Assembly: GCA_965204925.1 (NCBI GenBank)
Contig: OZ242021.1
Coordinates: forward strand, 1,054,001-1,118,000
Direction: 5' to 3'
Origin: G963663315 sp965204925
Lineage (GTDB): Bacteria > Pseudomonadota > Gammaproteobacteria > Arenicellales > Poriferihabitantaceae
Length of the DNA stretch: 64,000 bases
Shown here: piece after piece, positions 35,244-43,421 of the stretch
Numbering within the stretch: position 1 is the first letter of the stretch
Layout of the letters: the number at the start of each line of letters is the position of its first letter
Program-made: the position numbers and the translations under genes
Notes under the pieces: model-generated
Databases searched by the model: none
What the model was told of the DNA's origin: nothing
Seen by the model: the letters and a program-made list of their open reading frames with translations, nothing else

Positions 35244-37283
35244 ATGACAGTTCCCGCCCCGACATTCCGTAACAATGACCGCACAAGGAAGATTATAATC
35301 ACCTGCGCATTGCCGTATGCCAATGGACAAATCCATCTGGGCCACATGCTGGAACATATCCAGGCCGATATCCAGGCCCGGTTCCAGCGCATGCGCGGCC
35401 ATCACTGCTACTTTATTTGTGCAGATGACGCCCATGGCACGCCGATCATGTTGAAAGCGGAAGAGGAGGGTGTTTCCCCGACTCAGTTGATTGATCGGGT
35501 CTGGGTCGAACACAGGCGCGATTTCGATGATTTCCTCATTTCATTTGATAATTATTACACCACCCATTCCCCGGAAAACCGGTATTACGCTGAATTGATT
35601 TACGGTCGGCTGAATGCAAACGGACATATCAATCGAAGGACCATCAGGCAGCTTTATGACCCGGAAAGACAAATGTTCCTGCCCGACCGGTTCGTCAGGG
35701 GAACCTGCCCGGTATGCCGCGCGGAAAATCAACACGGAGATAATTGTGAAGTATGCGGCAGCGCCTATTCTTCCTCGGAATTGATTGATCCCGTTTCTGT
35801 CGTGTCCGGCGCCGTACCGCAGACGCGGGAATCCGAGCAACTGTTTTTCAAACTGGGTGATTTCAGAGACTTCATGATCGAATGGTTTGCACAGGGGCAT
35901 ACCCAAAAAGAGATCGCCAACAAGCAAATGGAGTTGTTCGCACAGGAATTGCTCGAATGGGATATTTCGCGCAACGCCCCGTATTGGGGTTTCGAAATAC
36001 CGGGCGAGAAAGACAAGTATTTCTATGTCTGGCTGGATGCGCCTATTGGCTACCTGGCCAGTTTCCGCAATCTGTGCGACCGGGAAAACCTCGATTTCGA
36101 TGAATTCTTCCACAAGGACAGCGTATGCGAACTGTATCATTATGTGGGCAAGGATGTGGCCCGTTTCCATGCCCTGTTCTGGCCGGCCGAACTTCACGGG
36201 GCCGGGTTTCGCACTCCCAGCGGGGTATGGGTGCATGGCTTTTTGACCGTCAATGGCCAGAAGATGTCGAAGTCCAGGGGAACATTCATCATGGCCGCGA
36301 CGTATATCAAACACCTGAACCCCGAATACCTGCGCTACTACTTCGCCGGCAAGCTGGACAATACGATTGATGACATTGATCTCAACCTGACCGATCTCCG
36401 CACGCGGGTGAATTCGGACCTGGTTGGCAAGCTGGTCAATATCGCCAGTCGCTGCGCCGGGTTCATCACAAAAACATTTGATGGCAAGCTGGGCAATGTC
36501 CTGGCCGACGTTGCAATGTTTGAAGAATTTGCCGGAGCCGGAGAAAAAATCGCGGCATCTTATGAGAGCCGTCTCTACAATCGCGCAATACGTGATATTA
36601 TGGCGCTGGCCGACCGCGCCAACCAGTATATCGACGCAGCCAAACCCTGGGTGTTGGTGAAGGATGACCGTACCCGTGAGCAGGTACGCCTGATCTGCAC
36701 CCAGGGCCTGAACCTTTTCCGATTGCTGATCATTTACCTGAAGCCGGTATTGCCGAAAACGGCTGTCAATGTGGAGTTGTTCCTGAATATTCCGCCATTG
36801 AAATGGCAAGACGCCGGGCAACCGTTACTGAACCACCGCATCAACCGGTTCAAACCCTTGCTGACCCGTATTGAAGACAAACAGATCCAGTCCATGGTCG
36901 CAGAGAGCATGACAGGGGCAAAGCCTTCCACAGCGCTTGCGGACACACCGCTGGCCGCCCCGATCAGCATGGATGATTTTTCCAGAGTGGACTTGCGAGT
37001 CGCGAGGATTGTGGATGCCAGCCATGTCGAAGGAGCGGACAAATTGCTGCGGTTGACACTGGACCTCGGCGGGGAAACCCGCAATGTCTTTGCCGGTATC
37101 AGGTCCGCTTACCAGCCCGCAGACTTGCCGGGAAGGTTGACCGTAGTGGTCGCCAATCTGGCTCCCAGGAAAATGAAATTCGGCACATCGGAAGGCATGG
37201 CGCTGTGCGCCGGTTCCGGCGGCAAGGAGCTATTCCTGCTCAGTCCCGACGAAGGCGCCATACCCGGAATGCGTATCACCTGA
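35244..37283 (+). CDS. metG: Methionyl-tRNA synthetase
   Basis: 679 residues, close to E. coli MetG (677). Class I signature HLGH in GQIHLGHMLEHIQADI, KMSKS in NGQKMSKSRGTF, and the zinc knuckle CPVCRAENQHGDNCEVCG. The C-terminal about 110 residues form the Trbp111-type tRNA-binding dimerisation domain (DFSRVDLRVARIVDASHVEGADKLL). Complete and without anomaly. Confidence 0.97.
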   Translation: MTVPAPTFRNNDRTRKIIITCALPYANGQIHLGHMLEHIQADIQARFQRMRGHHCYFICADDAHGTPIMLKAEEEGVSPTQLIDRVWVEHRRDFDDFLISFDNYYTTHSPENRYYAELIYGRLNANGHINRRTIRQLYDPERQMFLPDRFVRGTCPVCRAENQHGDNCEVCGSAYSSSELIDPVSVVSGAVPQTRESEQLFFKLGDFRDFMIEWFAQGHTQKEIANKQMELFAQELLEWDISRNAPYWGFEIPGEKDKYFYVWLDAPIGYLASFRNLCDRENLDFDEFFHKDSVCELYHYVGKDVARFHALFWPAELHGAGFRTPSGVWVHGFLTVNGQKMSKSRGTFIMAATYIKHLNPEYLRYYFAGKLDNTIDDIDLNLTDLRTRVNSDLVGKLVNIASRCAGFITKTFDGKLGNVLADVAMFEEFAGAGEKIAASYESRLYNRAIRDIMALADRANQYIDAAKPWVLVKDDRTREQVRLICTQGLNLFRLLIIYLKPVLPKTAVNVELFLNIPPLKWQDAGQPLLNHRINRFKPLLTRIEDKQIQSMVAESMTGAKPSTALADTPLAAPISMDDFSRVDLRVARIVDASHVEGADKLLRLTLDLGGETRNVFAGIRSAYQPADLPGRLTVVVANLAPRKMKFGTSEGMALCAGSGGKELFLLSPDEGAIPGMRIT

Positions 37284-37329
37284 TGATTGCGGGAGCGGCA
37301 TGGGCGGGTTGCCGTTCCTGTGGCAAGGA

Positions 37330-38805
37330 TCAGCGCATGACGAAAGGATCTGCCATCGGCTGGCTGGATGTGTTGATCCAGACTGTCTTTGTCCGGGTAT
37401 AATCCAGTACCGCCTCAAGCCCGGCTTCGCGGCCGAATCCGCTGTGGCCGAATCCCCCAAAAGGCGCGATCGGCGAAATCGCGCGATAGGTATTGACCCA
37501 TACGATTCCCGCGCGGATTTTGGCGCTCACCCGATGGGCTCGCGCCAGATTTTCGGTGAAGACGCCTGCTCCCAGTCCGAATCTCGTATTGTTGGCCATG
37601 CTTATCCCCTCTTCTTCATCCCGGAACTTGAGAGCGCTTAATACGGGGCCGAACATTTCATGTTCGACCGTTTCAATTTGCTGGTGCGGGCAACCCAGGA
37701 CCGTGGGTTCGTAGTAGAATCCCCTGTCGCATGACGCCGGCCGTTTGCCCCCATAATGCAGTTCCGCGCCCTGTTCGCAGGATTTTTCCACGGCTGCGGC
37801 AATACGCTCCAGCTGCGCCCGCGTGGCGAGGGGGCCCATCTGGGTATCGTGCGACAACGGGTTGCCGATGCGGATGCGCTTCGCCTTCTCTATGACACGA
37901 GCCATGATTTCGTCATGGATTCCTTCCTGTATGAACACTCGCGACCCGGCGACACAGCTTTGCCCGGAAGCGCCGAAATTGCCGGCGATAATACCGTTCA
38001 CGGCGCCTTGTACATCGGCATCGTCAAATACGACAATGGGGGATTTCCCGCCCAGTTCCAGTGAAACGAGGGCATAGTTGCGGCCGGTATTCCCGATCAC
38101 GTTCGAGGCCGTTTGCGGCCCGCCGGTGAACGCCACCCTGGCCACATCGGGATGGCTGGTCAGAGTCCGGCCACAGGGCTCGCCATAACCGGTAATGATG
38201 TTCACCACTCCCGCAGGGAAGCCTGCCTGCTCGACAATTTTTGCAAACTCGAACATCGGCGCGGGCGCATGTTCGGAAGCCTTCAATACGACTGTATTGC
38301 CCGCCGCCAGGGCGGGGCCGAGCTTGGTCGCTGTTAAAAACATCTGTGCATTCCAAGGCACTACAGCGGCTACTACTCCGACCGCTTCGCGCGTCGTGAA
38401 AACATGCAGATCGGGTTTGTCGATCGGCAGGGTGGCCCCTTCAATCTTGTCGGCCATGCCCGCGAAATAATGATAGTAGTCACGGACATACCCGCTTTGT
38501 CCGCGCGTCTCCCTGAGCAGTTTGCCACTGTCGATTGTTTCGATATCACCGAGATGATCGGCTTTTTGCGCGACCAGATCACCAAGCCTGTACAGGATTC
38601 TGCCGCGGGCAGTCGGCGTCATTTTTGACCAGGGCCCGTCAAGAAGCGCATTTTTGGCGGCTTCGACCGCCTGATTCACGTCGTGTTCGGTGGCTGCCGG
38701 AGCCTGCGCCCAGGGTTCTTCCGTGGCCGGGTTGATCGAAACCACGATTCCCCCGTCGGCGGCGTCACACCACTCACCATTAATATAATGCTGATATTTT
38801 TGCAT
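37330..38805 (-). CDS. NAD(P)-dependent aldehyde dehydrogenase
   Basis: 491 residues of the ALDH superfamily. Catalytic Glu lies in LELGGKSPIVV and catalytic Cys in GASGQSCVAGSRV. The cofactor region is VVPWNAQMFL and FTGGPQTASNVIG. The C-terminal APFGGFGHSGFGREAGLEAVLDYTRTKTVW is typical of betaine, gamma-aminobutyraldehyde and related ALDHs. Substrate unknown. It runs convergent with metG and in the same direction as the flavin reductase fusion, 31 bases downstream of it. Confidence 0.88.
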   Translation of the reverse strand: MQKYQHYINGEWCDAADGGIVVSINPATEEPWAQAPAATEHDVNQAVEAAKNALLDGPWSKMTPTARGRILYRLGDLVAQKADHLGDIETIDSGKLLRETRGQSGYVRDYYHYFAGMADKIEGATLPIDKPDLHVFTTREAVGVVAAVVPWNAQMFLTATKLGPALAAGNTVVLKASEHAPAPMFEFAKIVEQAGFPAGVVNIITGYGEPCGRTLTSHPDVARVAFTGGPQTASNVIGNTGRNYALVSLELGGKSPIVVFDDADVQGAVNGIIAGNFGASGQSCVAGSRVFIQEGIHDEIMARVIEKAKRIRIGNPLSHDTQMGPLATRAQLERIAAAVEKSCEQGAELHYGGKRPASCDRGFYYEPTVLGCPHQQIETVEHEMFGPVLSALKFRDEEEGISMANNTRFGLGAGVFTENLARAHRVSAKIRAGIVWVNTYRAISPIAPFGGFGHSGFGREAGLEAVLDYTRTKTVWINTSSQPMADPFVMR

Positions 38806-38836
38806 GCCTTTCCCTCACAAGACCCGTTATCGCGGT

Positions 38837-39760
38837 CTATTCCGTAATGATTTTAACGGCGCCATCCCGGTGGCCGCCGAAATACACACCATATCGACCC
38901 CGCTCCGACTCTGCAATGTATCGCTCAAGCATGGCGCGGATAGCCGTGGACCGGATGCGCTGCCACGGAATTTCTTCGGGAGACCAGAAATCACTGCCGG
39001 TCAAACCCGTATTCGCCCTGGCGCGATAGTAAATGAACTGTCGCCCCGATCGCTCATGCTCGAAAACGGCAAACAACGAAGTGATGCTGATTTCGATATC
39101 AAGATCCGACAGGATTTCATGCAGCCTGGCGAGCGATCCCGATTCTCCCTTGTGACCGCTTGCCGGCACCTGCAACTCTCCTGTTTCGGAGTCGCGAATC
39201 AATAATAATTTACCTTCATGCTCGATAATGGCCCCGACAACGACATCGGCGCTGGCAGAAGCCGCCCTGAAAGCGGACTGTTCCAGCCCCAGCCTGAGGT
39301 AACCGCCCCGCACATAACCGAGGCCAATCCTGTCATTGTAATCATAACGCAGCACATTACCCAGAATAATAACGTGATCGCCAGCGTCAATGACCTGATT
39401 CTGCCGGCACTCGAACCACGCACAGCATCCGTCCACCAGAGGGTAGCCGGTCGGGCTTTGGCTCCAGTCTGCAATCTCGAATTTGTCCGGTCTTTTCGAG
39501 GCAAACAGCACCGATGTTTCGATCTGTTCTTCAGCCAGTATGCTGACGGCAAAGCCCGGGGCTGCGGTAAACACATCAAAACTTTCCGCGGCCTTATCCA
39601 CGCATATCAACAATATCGGCGGGTCCAGGGAAACAGAAGTAAAGGAGTTAGCAGTAAATCCGCGCGGGATGCTTCCTTTTTCCCGGGTCGTTACCACTGT
39701 CACCCCGGTCAGGAAGGCGCCAAAAGCGTTCCTTAATTCTCGCAGGTCAGATTTTTCCAA
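38837..39760 (-). CDS. Flavin reductase domain fused to a Nudix-like domain
   Basis: 307 residues. Residues 1-165 form a flavin reductase-like FMN-binding split barrel (NAFGAFLTGVTVVTT, GFTANSFTSVSLDPPILLICV, HVIILGNVLRYD), as in two-component monooxygenase reductases. From about residue 170 a Nudix-type fold is suggested by VVGAIIEHEGKLLLIRDSETGELQVPASG. The Nudix box is degenerate: after Gly the expected REUXEE core reads RLHEILSD, so hydrolase activity is doubtful. The likely start is TTG 39760. It may supply reduced flavin to an oxygenase outside the window. Confidence 0.7.
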   Translation of the reverse strand: MEKSDLRELRNAFGAFLTGVTVVTTREKGSIPRGFTANSFTSVSLDPPILLICVDKAAESFDVFTAAPGFAVSILAEEQIETSVLFASKRPDKFEIADWSQSPTGYPLVDGCCAWFECRQNQVIDAGDHVIILGNVLRYDYNDRIGLGYVRGGYLRLGLEQSAFRAASASADVVVGAIIEHEGKLLLIRDSETGELQVPASGHKGESGSLARLHEILSDLDIEISITSLFAVFEHERSGRQFIYYRARANTGLTGSDFWSPEEIPWQRIRSTAIRAMLERYIAESERGRYGVYFGGHRDGAVKIITE

Positions 39761-39988
39761 AATCCATAGCCGTTTGTTATCAGACAGTCAACCCCGGCAT
39801 CATTCGATTACCGGAATCGTCCGGGAGGATATTCTAACCGATTGGCAAATAGTCGGGACGTGAACCTGATCCATATGCTATTCTCCCTTCTCACAATTCA
39901 TATTATTATCCGAAGCAGCAGGGAAGCCCATGAAAATTTCACCGATAACCTGTGCCGTTCCCGCCCTGTACTTGCCGAGGCGCCGGAC

Positions 39989-40300
39989 ATGAACGGAGAC
40001 AAGCGCAAGGCGCGGGTCGTAATGGCGACAGACAGCGAATGGCAGATTATCGGTGAGCGGGCAGAGACGGCTCGCATGTCAATTTCAGGCTTCATCGTTG
40101 AACGCGCCATCGCAGCTACAGAAAGAGAACCCGATGACGGCCTGCCGATAGAGCTTTGCCGCAGGGTGGCGCGCGATATCCTGATCCTGTCCCGCGTCGA
40201 GGAATTGCGTTACCGGCAAGTGGGCGAGGCCGGGGCATGGGAAGAGATCGTCGCCGCAGCCGAGGCAACCGTCAAGGCGGAGGAGACAGCAGATCGCTAA
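39989..40300 (+). CDS. Ribbon-helix-helix mobilisation accessory protein (MobC/relaxosome type)
   Basis: 103 residues. The segment KARVVMATDSEWQIIGERAETARMSISGFIVERAI (split here for reading: beta strand ARVVMATDSEW, then the two helices) is the RHH pattern of plasmid mobilisation proteins that bind oriT with the relaxase. ATG at 39989 is preceded by GAGG at 39976-39979. The frame extends upstream without family support. The gene points toward the relaxase gene, and the two stops are 37 bases apart. Confidence 0.7.
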   Translation: MNGDKRKARVVMATDSEWQIIGERAETARMSISGFIVERAIAATEREPDDGLPIELCRRVARDILILSRVEELRYRQVGEAGAWEEIVAAAEATVKAEETADR

Positions 40301-40336
40301 AGGCGCAGACACGGCGCGGCAATGAGGACTATCCGC

Positions 40337-43081
40337 TCACAAATCCACATCCAGGTCCATGCCCGGACTCCGGGAAATATGCCGGTCATAAGGTAGCTGT
40401 TCCGCAGACTGTATGTTGTCGGGCTTGCGGGCCGGTTCATTTTTCCGCTCACCCGTGTTTTCCTGCAATAACTCCATCAGTTGTTCACAGTTGTCGGTCA
40501 GTACCACTGCATGACCCTGCGTCCGGCTGATTTCCAGACAGAACGTCCGCTGGTCAGTCAACAGACCGTGACCCGAATCCAGGGCCGCGATCAGGTCGTC
40601 TTGATCCAGTTTGCGCGCTGTGTGCAAGGCGGTGGCGTAAGCATGCTCAATGTACCGCAGTTGCGAGTCGTCATGGTCAAGTTCCAGCATCCTGCCGTCA
40701 TCCGCGCGCAGCTGTACAGTACGGTGGCTGATTACCAGGATTACGGCCGGGTCCAGGCGGATCAGCCCGCGGTCACGGTCGCTGCGGGTCCAGCGAATCC
40801 GATCTCCTGCCCGAATGCGAACCCGGCTTGTTTCGTAAAGATCGAGGTGGGGACGAACAGCGCCAGCCGGTGTGATATGACGGAGCTTGCCATCAGCATG
40901 GTAAAGCAGCGCCCGTCCGTTTTCGAGCGCCGTCACCGTGCAAATATCACCGGCGTGTATGCGGCATTGTGCAAAATCACGATGAAAGACCGCGACATCA
41001 CCCTCGCGCCAGTTGCGCATGTCGTTCTTTTGCGCTTGCGTCAAGCCGAGTTCGACGAGGGTTTCAATGACCAGTTCACGGCCATGCAGCGCCCCTTCTT
41101 CCGCAAGTCCCTCGCGTACGCTCTCGCTGATGCGTTCGCGCAGCTCCCGGGTCGGCGCCAGAATCGCCGTACGCGCCCGTTCTGCCGGCAACAGTTCCAG
41201 CCAGATGCGCGCCGCCGTTTCGCCGAGCCGGTCGGCCGCAACCGGATACAGGTTCTCTACCGACTTTTCGGGGGGCGGTTTTGCCTCGCTTCCGAGCACG
41301 TCCAGCGCTGCTGCCGTCAGTCCCGGGTTGCGTTGACGTCGAATGTCGTCCATAAGCGCTGTTTGCATTCCTGCGTCCCGCAGCAGCCGGAAAGGTTGCC
41401 CGGCGCCGACCGCCCGCAGTTGTTTCCTGTCTCCAATCAGGACCAGCCGCCCGACACCGAGGTGGTCGGCGATACAGGCCAGCCGCCGCGCCTGTTCCGT
41501 CGATACCTGCGCCATATCATCGACCACCAGGATCGAATGGGTGAAATGCTTGCGCAGTTCATCCAGTTGCTCTTTGCCGACCAGATTGTCCGCGACATCG
41601 CGGCGCTGCGCGAGGAAGCCTTGCAGTGTGCGGCAGGTGATACCCGTCTCACGCGCCAGGGCCCGCACCGCGCTTGTTGAGGGCGCGAGCCCGATGATCA
41701 GGTGTCCTTGTGCCAGCGTTTTGACCTGACGCAACATATCCGTCTTGCCAGTTGCGGCGTAAACCTGCACTCCAACCACCCGGTCGTGACTTGTGAGAAT
41801 AATCCGTACCGCATCGCGCTGGCTTTCAGTCAGTCCACAGTCTGCCATCTGTGCTTCCACCACTTCTGTCGGCGTCAGTGGCGCGCCCGTACCTATACCC
41901 GCCATGATCTGCGCGGCCACCTCCTTCTGTGCACGTACTGTGCGGTCGGTCACGAACGATGCCCCGATACCGTGGCGCACCCTTGCGATCAGATGTCCGT
42001 CCATACACATCCGCTCAGTGGCTTCGTCCATATCCTTGATCGTATAACGGCCGGCAGCGTGGCCGAGCGCCTGTGTGGTCAGGTCGCGTTGCGCGAACAC
42101 CGGAGGGCGCTCCTCGATTCGCTCTGCGGCCCGCCACACGATCTCCAACGGAGACTGCACCGCGATCGTATCCCGCACGCTGTTGTCTCTGAGGCGCTCG
42201 ACGCCCAACTCTTCGGCGCGCTGCCGCCAAAGGACAGTCAATACCTTCCAGTGGGGTTCATCCTTGCGCGCCCGTGTTGCCAGCGCAGCTTGACGTGTCC
42301 GCCCGGCGTTATATTCCCAGCCCTGCTCCGCAATATAGTCAAGCATATCCCGGCGCCGGCTGGAAAACGCCTCCAGCGCCATCCGGTCGCGTCCCGCGAT
42401 CTCGAAACCCGGAATACGGCCAATGGTGGAAGGCGCCAGCGCAAACCCCAGTTGCCGCAATCGCCGCGCCAGTTCGTTGCGGTAGAACGCGCCGATCAGC
42501 TTCTGGTTCCGCTTCAGGTCTGCGGTCTCGATGCTCCGCCATTTGCCGTTCGTGTCGCGAGTCATGTTGGCGATCACGCAGTGCGTATGCAACTGCGGGT
42601 CGAGATTGCGGCTGGTGACATGGCGGAACGTCGCCGCCACCATGGCCGGCGCATACACTCGTTCCATCTTGCGCTCTGTCCGACTCCATACGCGAGTTTG
42701 CACGATGCGCTCTTCAACGAAATCAAGCGTCGCCCGCATCGCTGCGTCGTGAGCGCCCTGCACCTGTTCGTCACACTGTACGAGGGCTTCCAGAGAAACC
42801 GATTTCGGCGCTGACAGGGTCACATCGACGCCCGGGCGGTGTTCGTGTTCACCGTCTCGAATACGGCCCAGCCGAATATCGGTTTGCGGCACGTATCCTT
42901 CCAGCACTGAGCGGAATTGTGCAGGGTCAACGGGGCCGGAAAGGCCAAGTTGCACAGCGCCTTGCCCAACCCAGCGGCTCGCCTTGCGATGTTCCGGGTC
43001 GTCCTTCGGGTAATAGCCGTCCTTCTCGAAATATCGAACGGTCGAGGAAGCGGATGTGATGTTGCTGACCGATGCGACCAT
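40337..43081 (-). CDS. MobF-family conjugative relaxase (TrwC/TraI-like) with degenerate helicase motifs
   Basis: 914 residues. The N-terminal HUH relaxase has Tyr17, Tyr23 and Tyr24 as nicking candidates and the metal triad His-x10-His-x-His in FRHVTSRNLDPQLHTH. The C-terminal RecD-like helicase is recognisable (GDRKQLRAVGAGQPFRLL, SRTQGH near the end) but altered. Walker A reads VYAATGKT instead of G-x-x-G-x-GKT, and Walker B reads VVDDMAQVS instead of VVDEASMVS. It may still nick oriT, but unwinding is doubtful. No coupling protein or type IV secretion genes are in the window. Confidence 0.88.
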   Translation of the reverse strand: MVASVSNITSASSTVRYFEKDGYYPKDDPEHRKASRWVGQGAVQLGLSGPVDPAQFRSVLEGYVPQTDIRLGRIRDGEHEHRPGVDVTLSAPKSVSLEALVQCDEQVQGAHDAAMRATLDFVEERIVQTRVWSRTERKMERVYAPAMVAATFRHVTSRNLDPQLHTHCVIANMTRDTNGKWRSIETADLKRNQKLIGAFYRNELARRLRQLGFALAPSTIGRIPGFEIAGRDRMALEAFSSRRRDMLDYIAEQGWEYNAGRTRQAALATRARKDEPHWKVLTVLWRQRAEELGVERLRDNSVRDTIAVQSPLEIVWRAAERIEERPPVFAQRDLTTQALGHAAGRYTIKDMDEATERMCMDGHLIARVRHGIGASFVTDRTVRAQKEVAAQIMAGIGTGAPLTPTEVVEAQMADCGLTESQRDAVRIILTSHDRVVGVQVYAATGKTDMLRQVKTLAQGHLIIGLAPSTSAVRALARETGITCRTLQGFLAQRRDVADNLVGKEQLDELRKHFTHSILVVDDMAQVSTEQARRLACIADHLGVGRLVLIGDRKQLRAVGAGQPFRLLRDAGMQTALMDDIRRQRNPGLTAAALDVLGSEAKPPPEKSVENLYPVAADRLGETAARIWLELLPAERARTAILAPTRELRERISESVREGLAEEGALHGRELVIETLVELGLTQAQKNDMRNWREGDVAVFHRDFAQCRIHAGDICTVTALENGRALLYHADGKLRHITPAGAVRPHLDLYETSRVRIRAGDRIRWTRSDRDRGLIRLDPAVILVISHRTVQLRADDGRMLELDHDDSQLRYIEHAYATALHTARKLDQDDLIAALDSGHGLLTDQRTFCLEISRTQGHAVVLTDNCEQLMELLQENTGERKNEPARKPDNIQSAEQLPYDRHISRSPGMDLDVDL

Positions 43082-43372
43082 TTTCCGATTCTACACGAGA
43101 TTCCGGGAAAAAGGTTGCACGGTCACAAGCCCGGACAGTGAGAATGTGCGCTATGGAGCATAATCTCCTTGCAGAGAGGATGAATCTGTGACATATATCG
43201 GTCAGGTGTTGCCCGGACATGACTTTTCCCGGAAGGAATATCACCAACAGGAATGGGCAGGAGATGGAACGAATTTTCTTCAGACCCCTGTTTTCACCTT
43301 TTCAGGCGGTTTGCAAGAAACACGAATGTTGAACGAATGGCAGCGGGACAAATGAGGATGCGTCGTGTATGA
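43082..43372. other. Intergenic region between relaxase and drm genes, possible oriT location
   Basis: oriT of MobF elements often lies upstream of the relaxase gene, so this 290-base stretch is the natural place to look. I see no inverted repeat with a confident nic site. The region contains one candidate short reading frame (43188-43355). Confidence 0.3.
43188..43355 (+). CDS. Candidate 55-residue small protein upstream of drmA
   Basis: GTG start preceded by AGAGAGGA at suitable spacing; the frame ends at TGA 43353-43355, just before the hairpin terminator at 43373. The product (MTYIGQVLPGHDFSRKEYH start, MLNEWQRDK end) is hydrophilic and not recognised. A short coding sequence followed directly by a terminator is suggestive, but chance cannot be excluded. 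Confidence 0.35.
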   Translation: MTYIGQVLPGHDFSRKEYHQQEWAGDGTNFLQTPVFTFSGGLQETRMLNEWQRDK

Positions 43373-43405
43373 CCGACACATGGTTTGAATGTGTCGGCTT
43401 TTTTT
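43373..43405 (+). terminator. Strong intrinsic terminator directly 5' of drmA
   Basis: CCGACACAT (43373-43381) and ATGTGTCGG (43389-43397) form a perfect 9-bp stem with a 7-base loop, followed by CTTTTTTT. It lies only about 20 bases before the drmA start, so it either ends an upstream transcript or works as an attenuator of drmAB. Confidence 0.85.
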
Positions 43406-43421
43406 GTGGAGCCTGCGCCCG

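Noticed and set aside
35541..36821. 426-codon minus-strand frame within metG
   Set aside because: MetG is complete and canonical on the plus strand; the antisense product matches no family I recognise.
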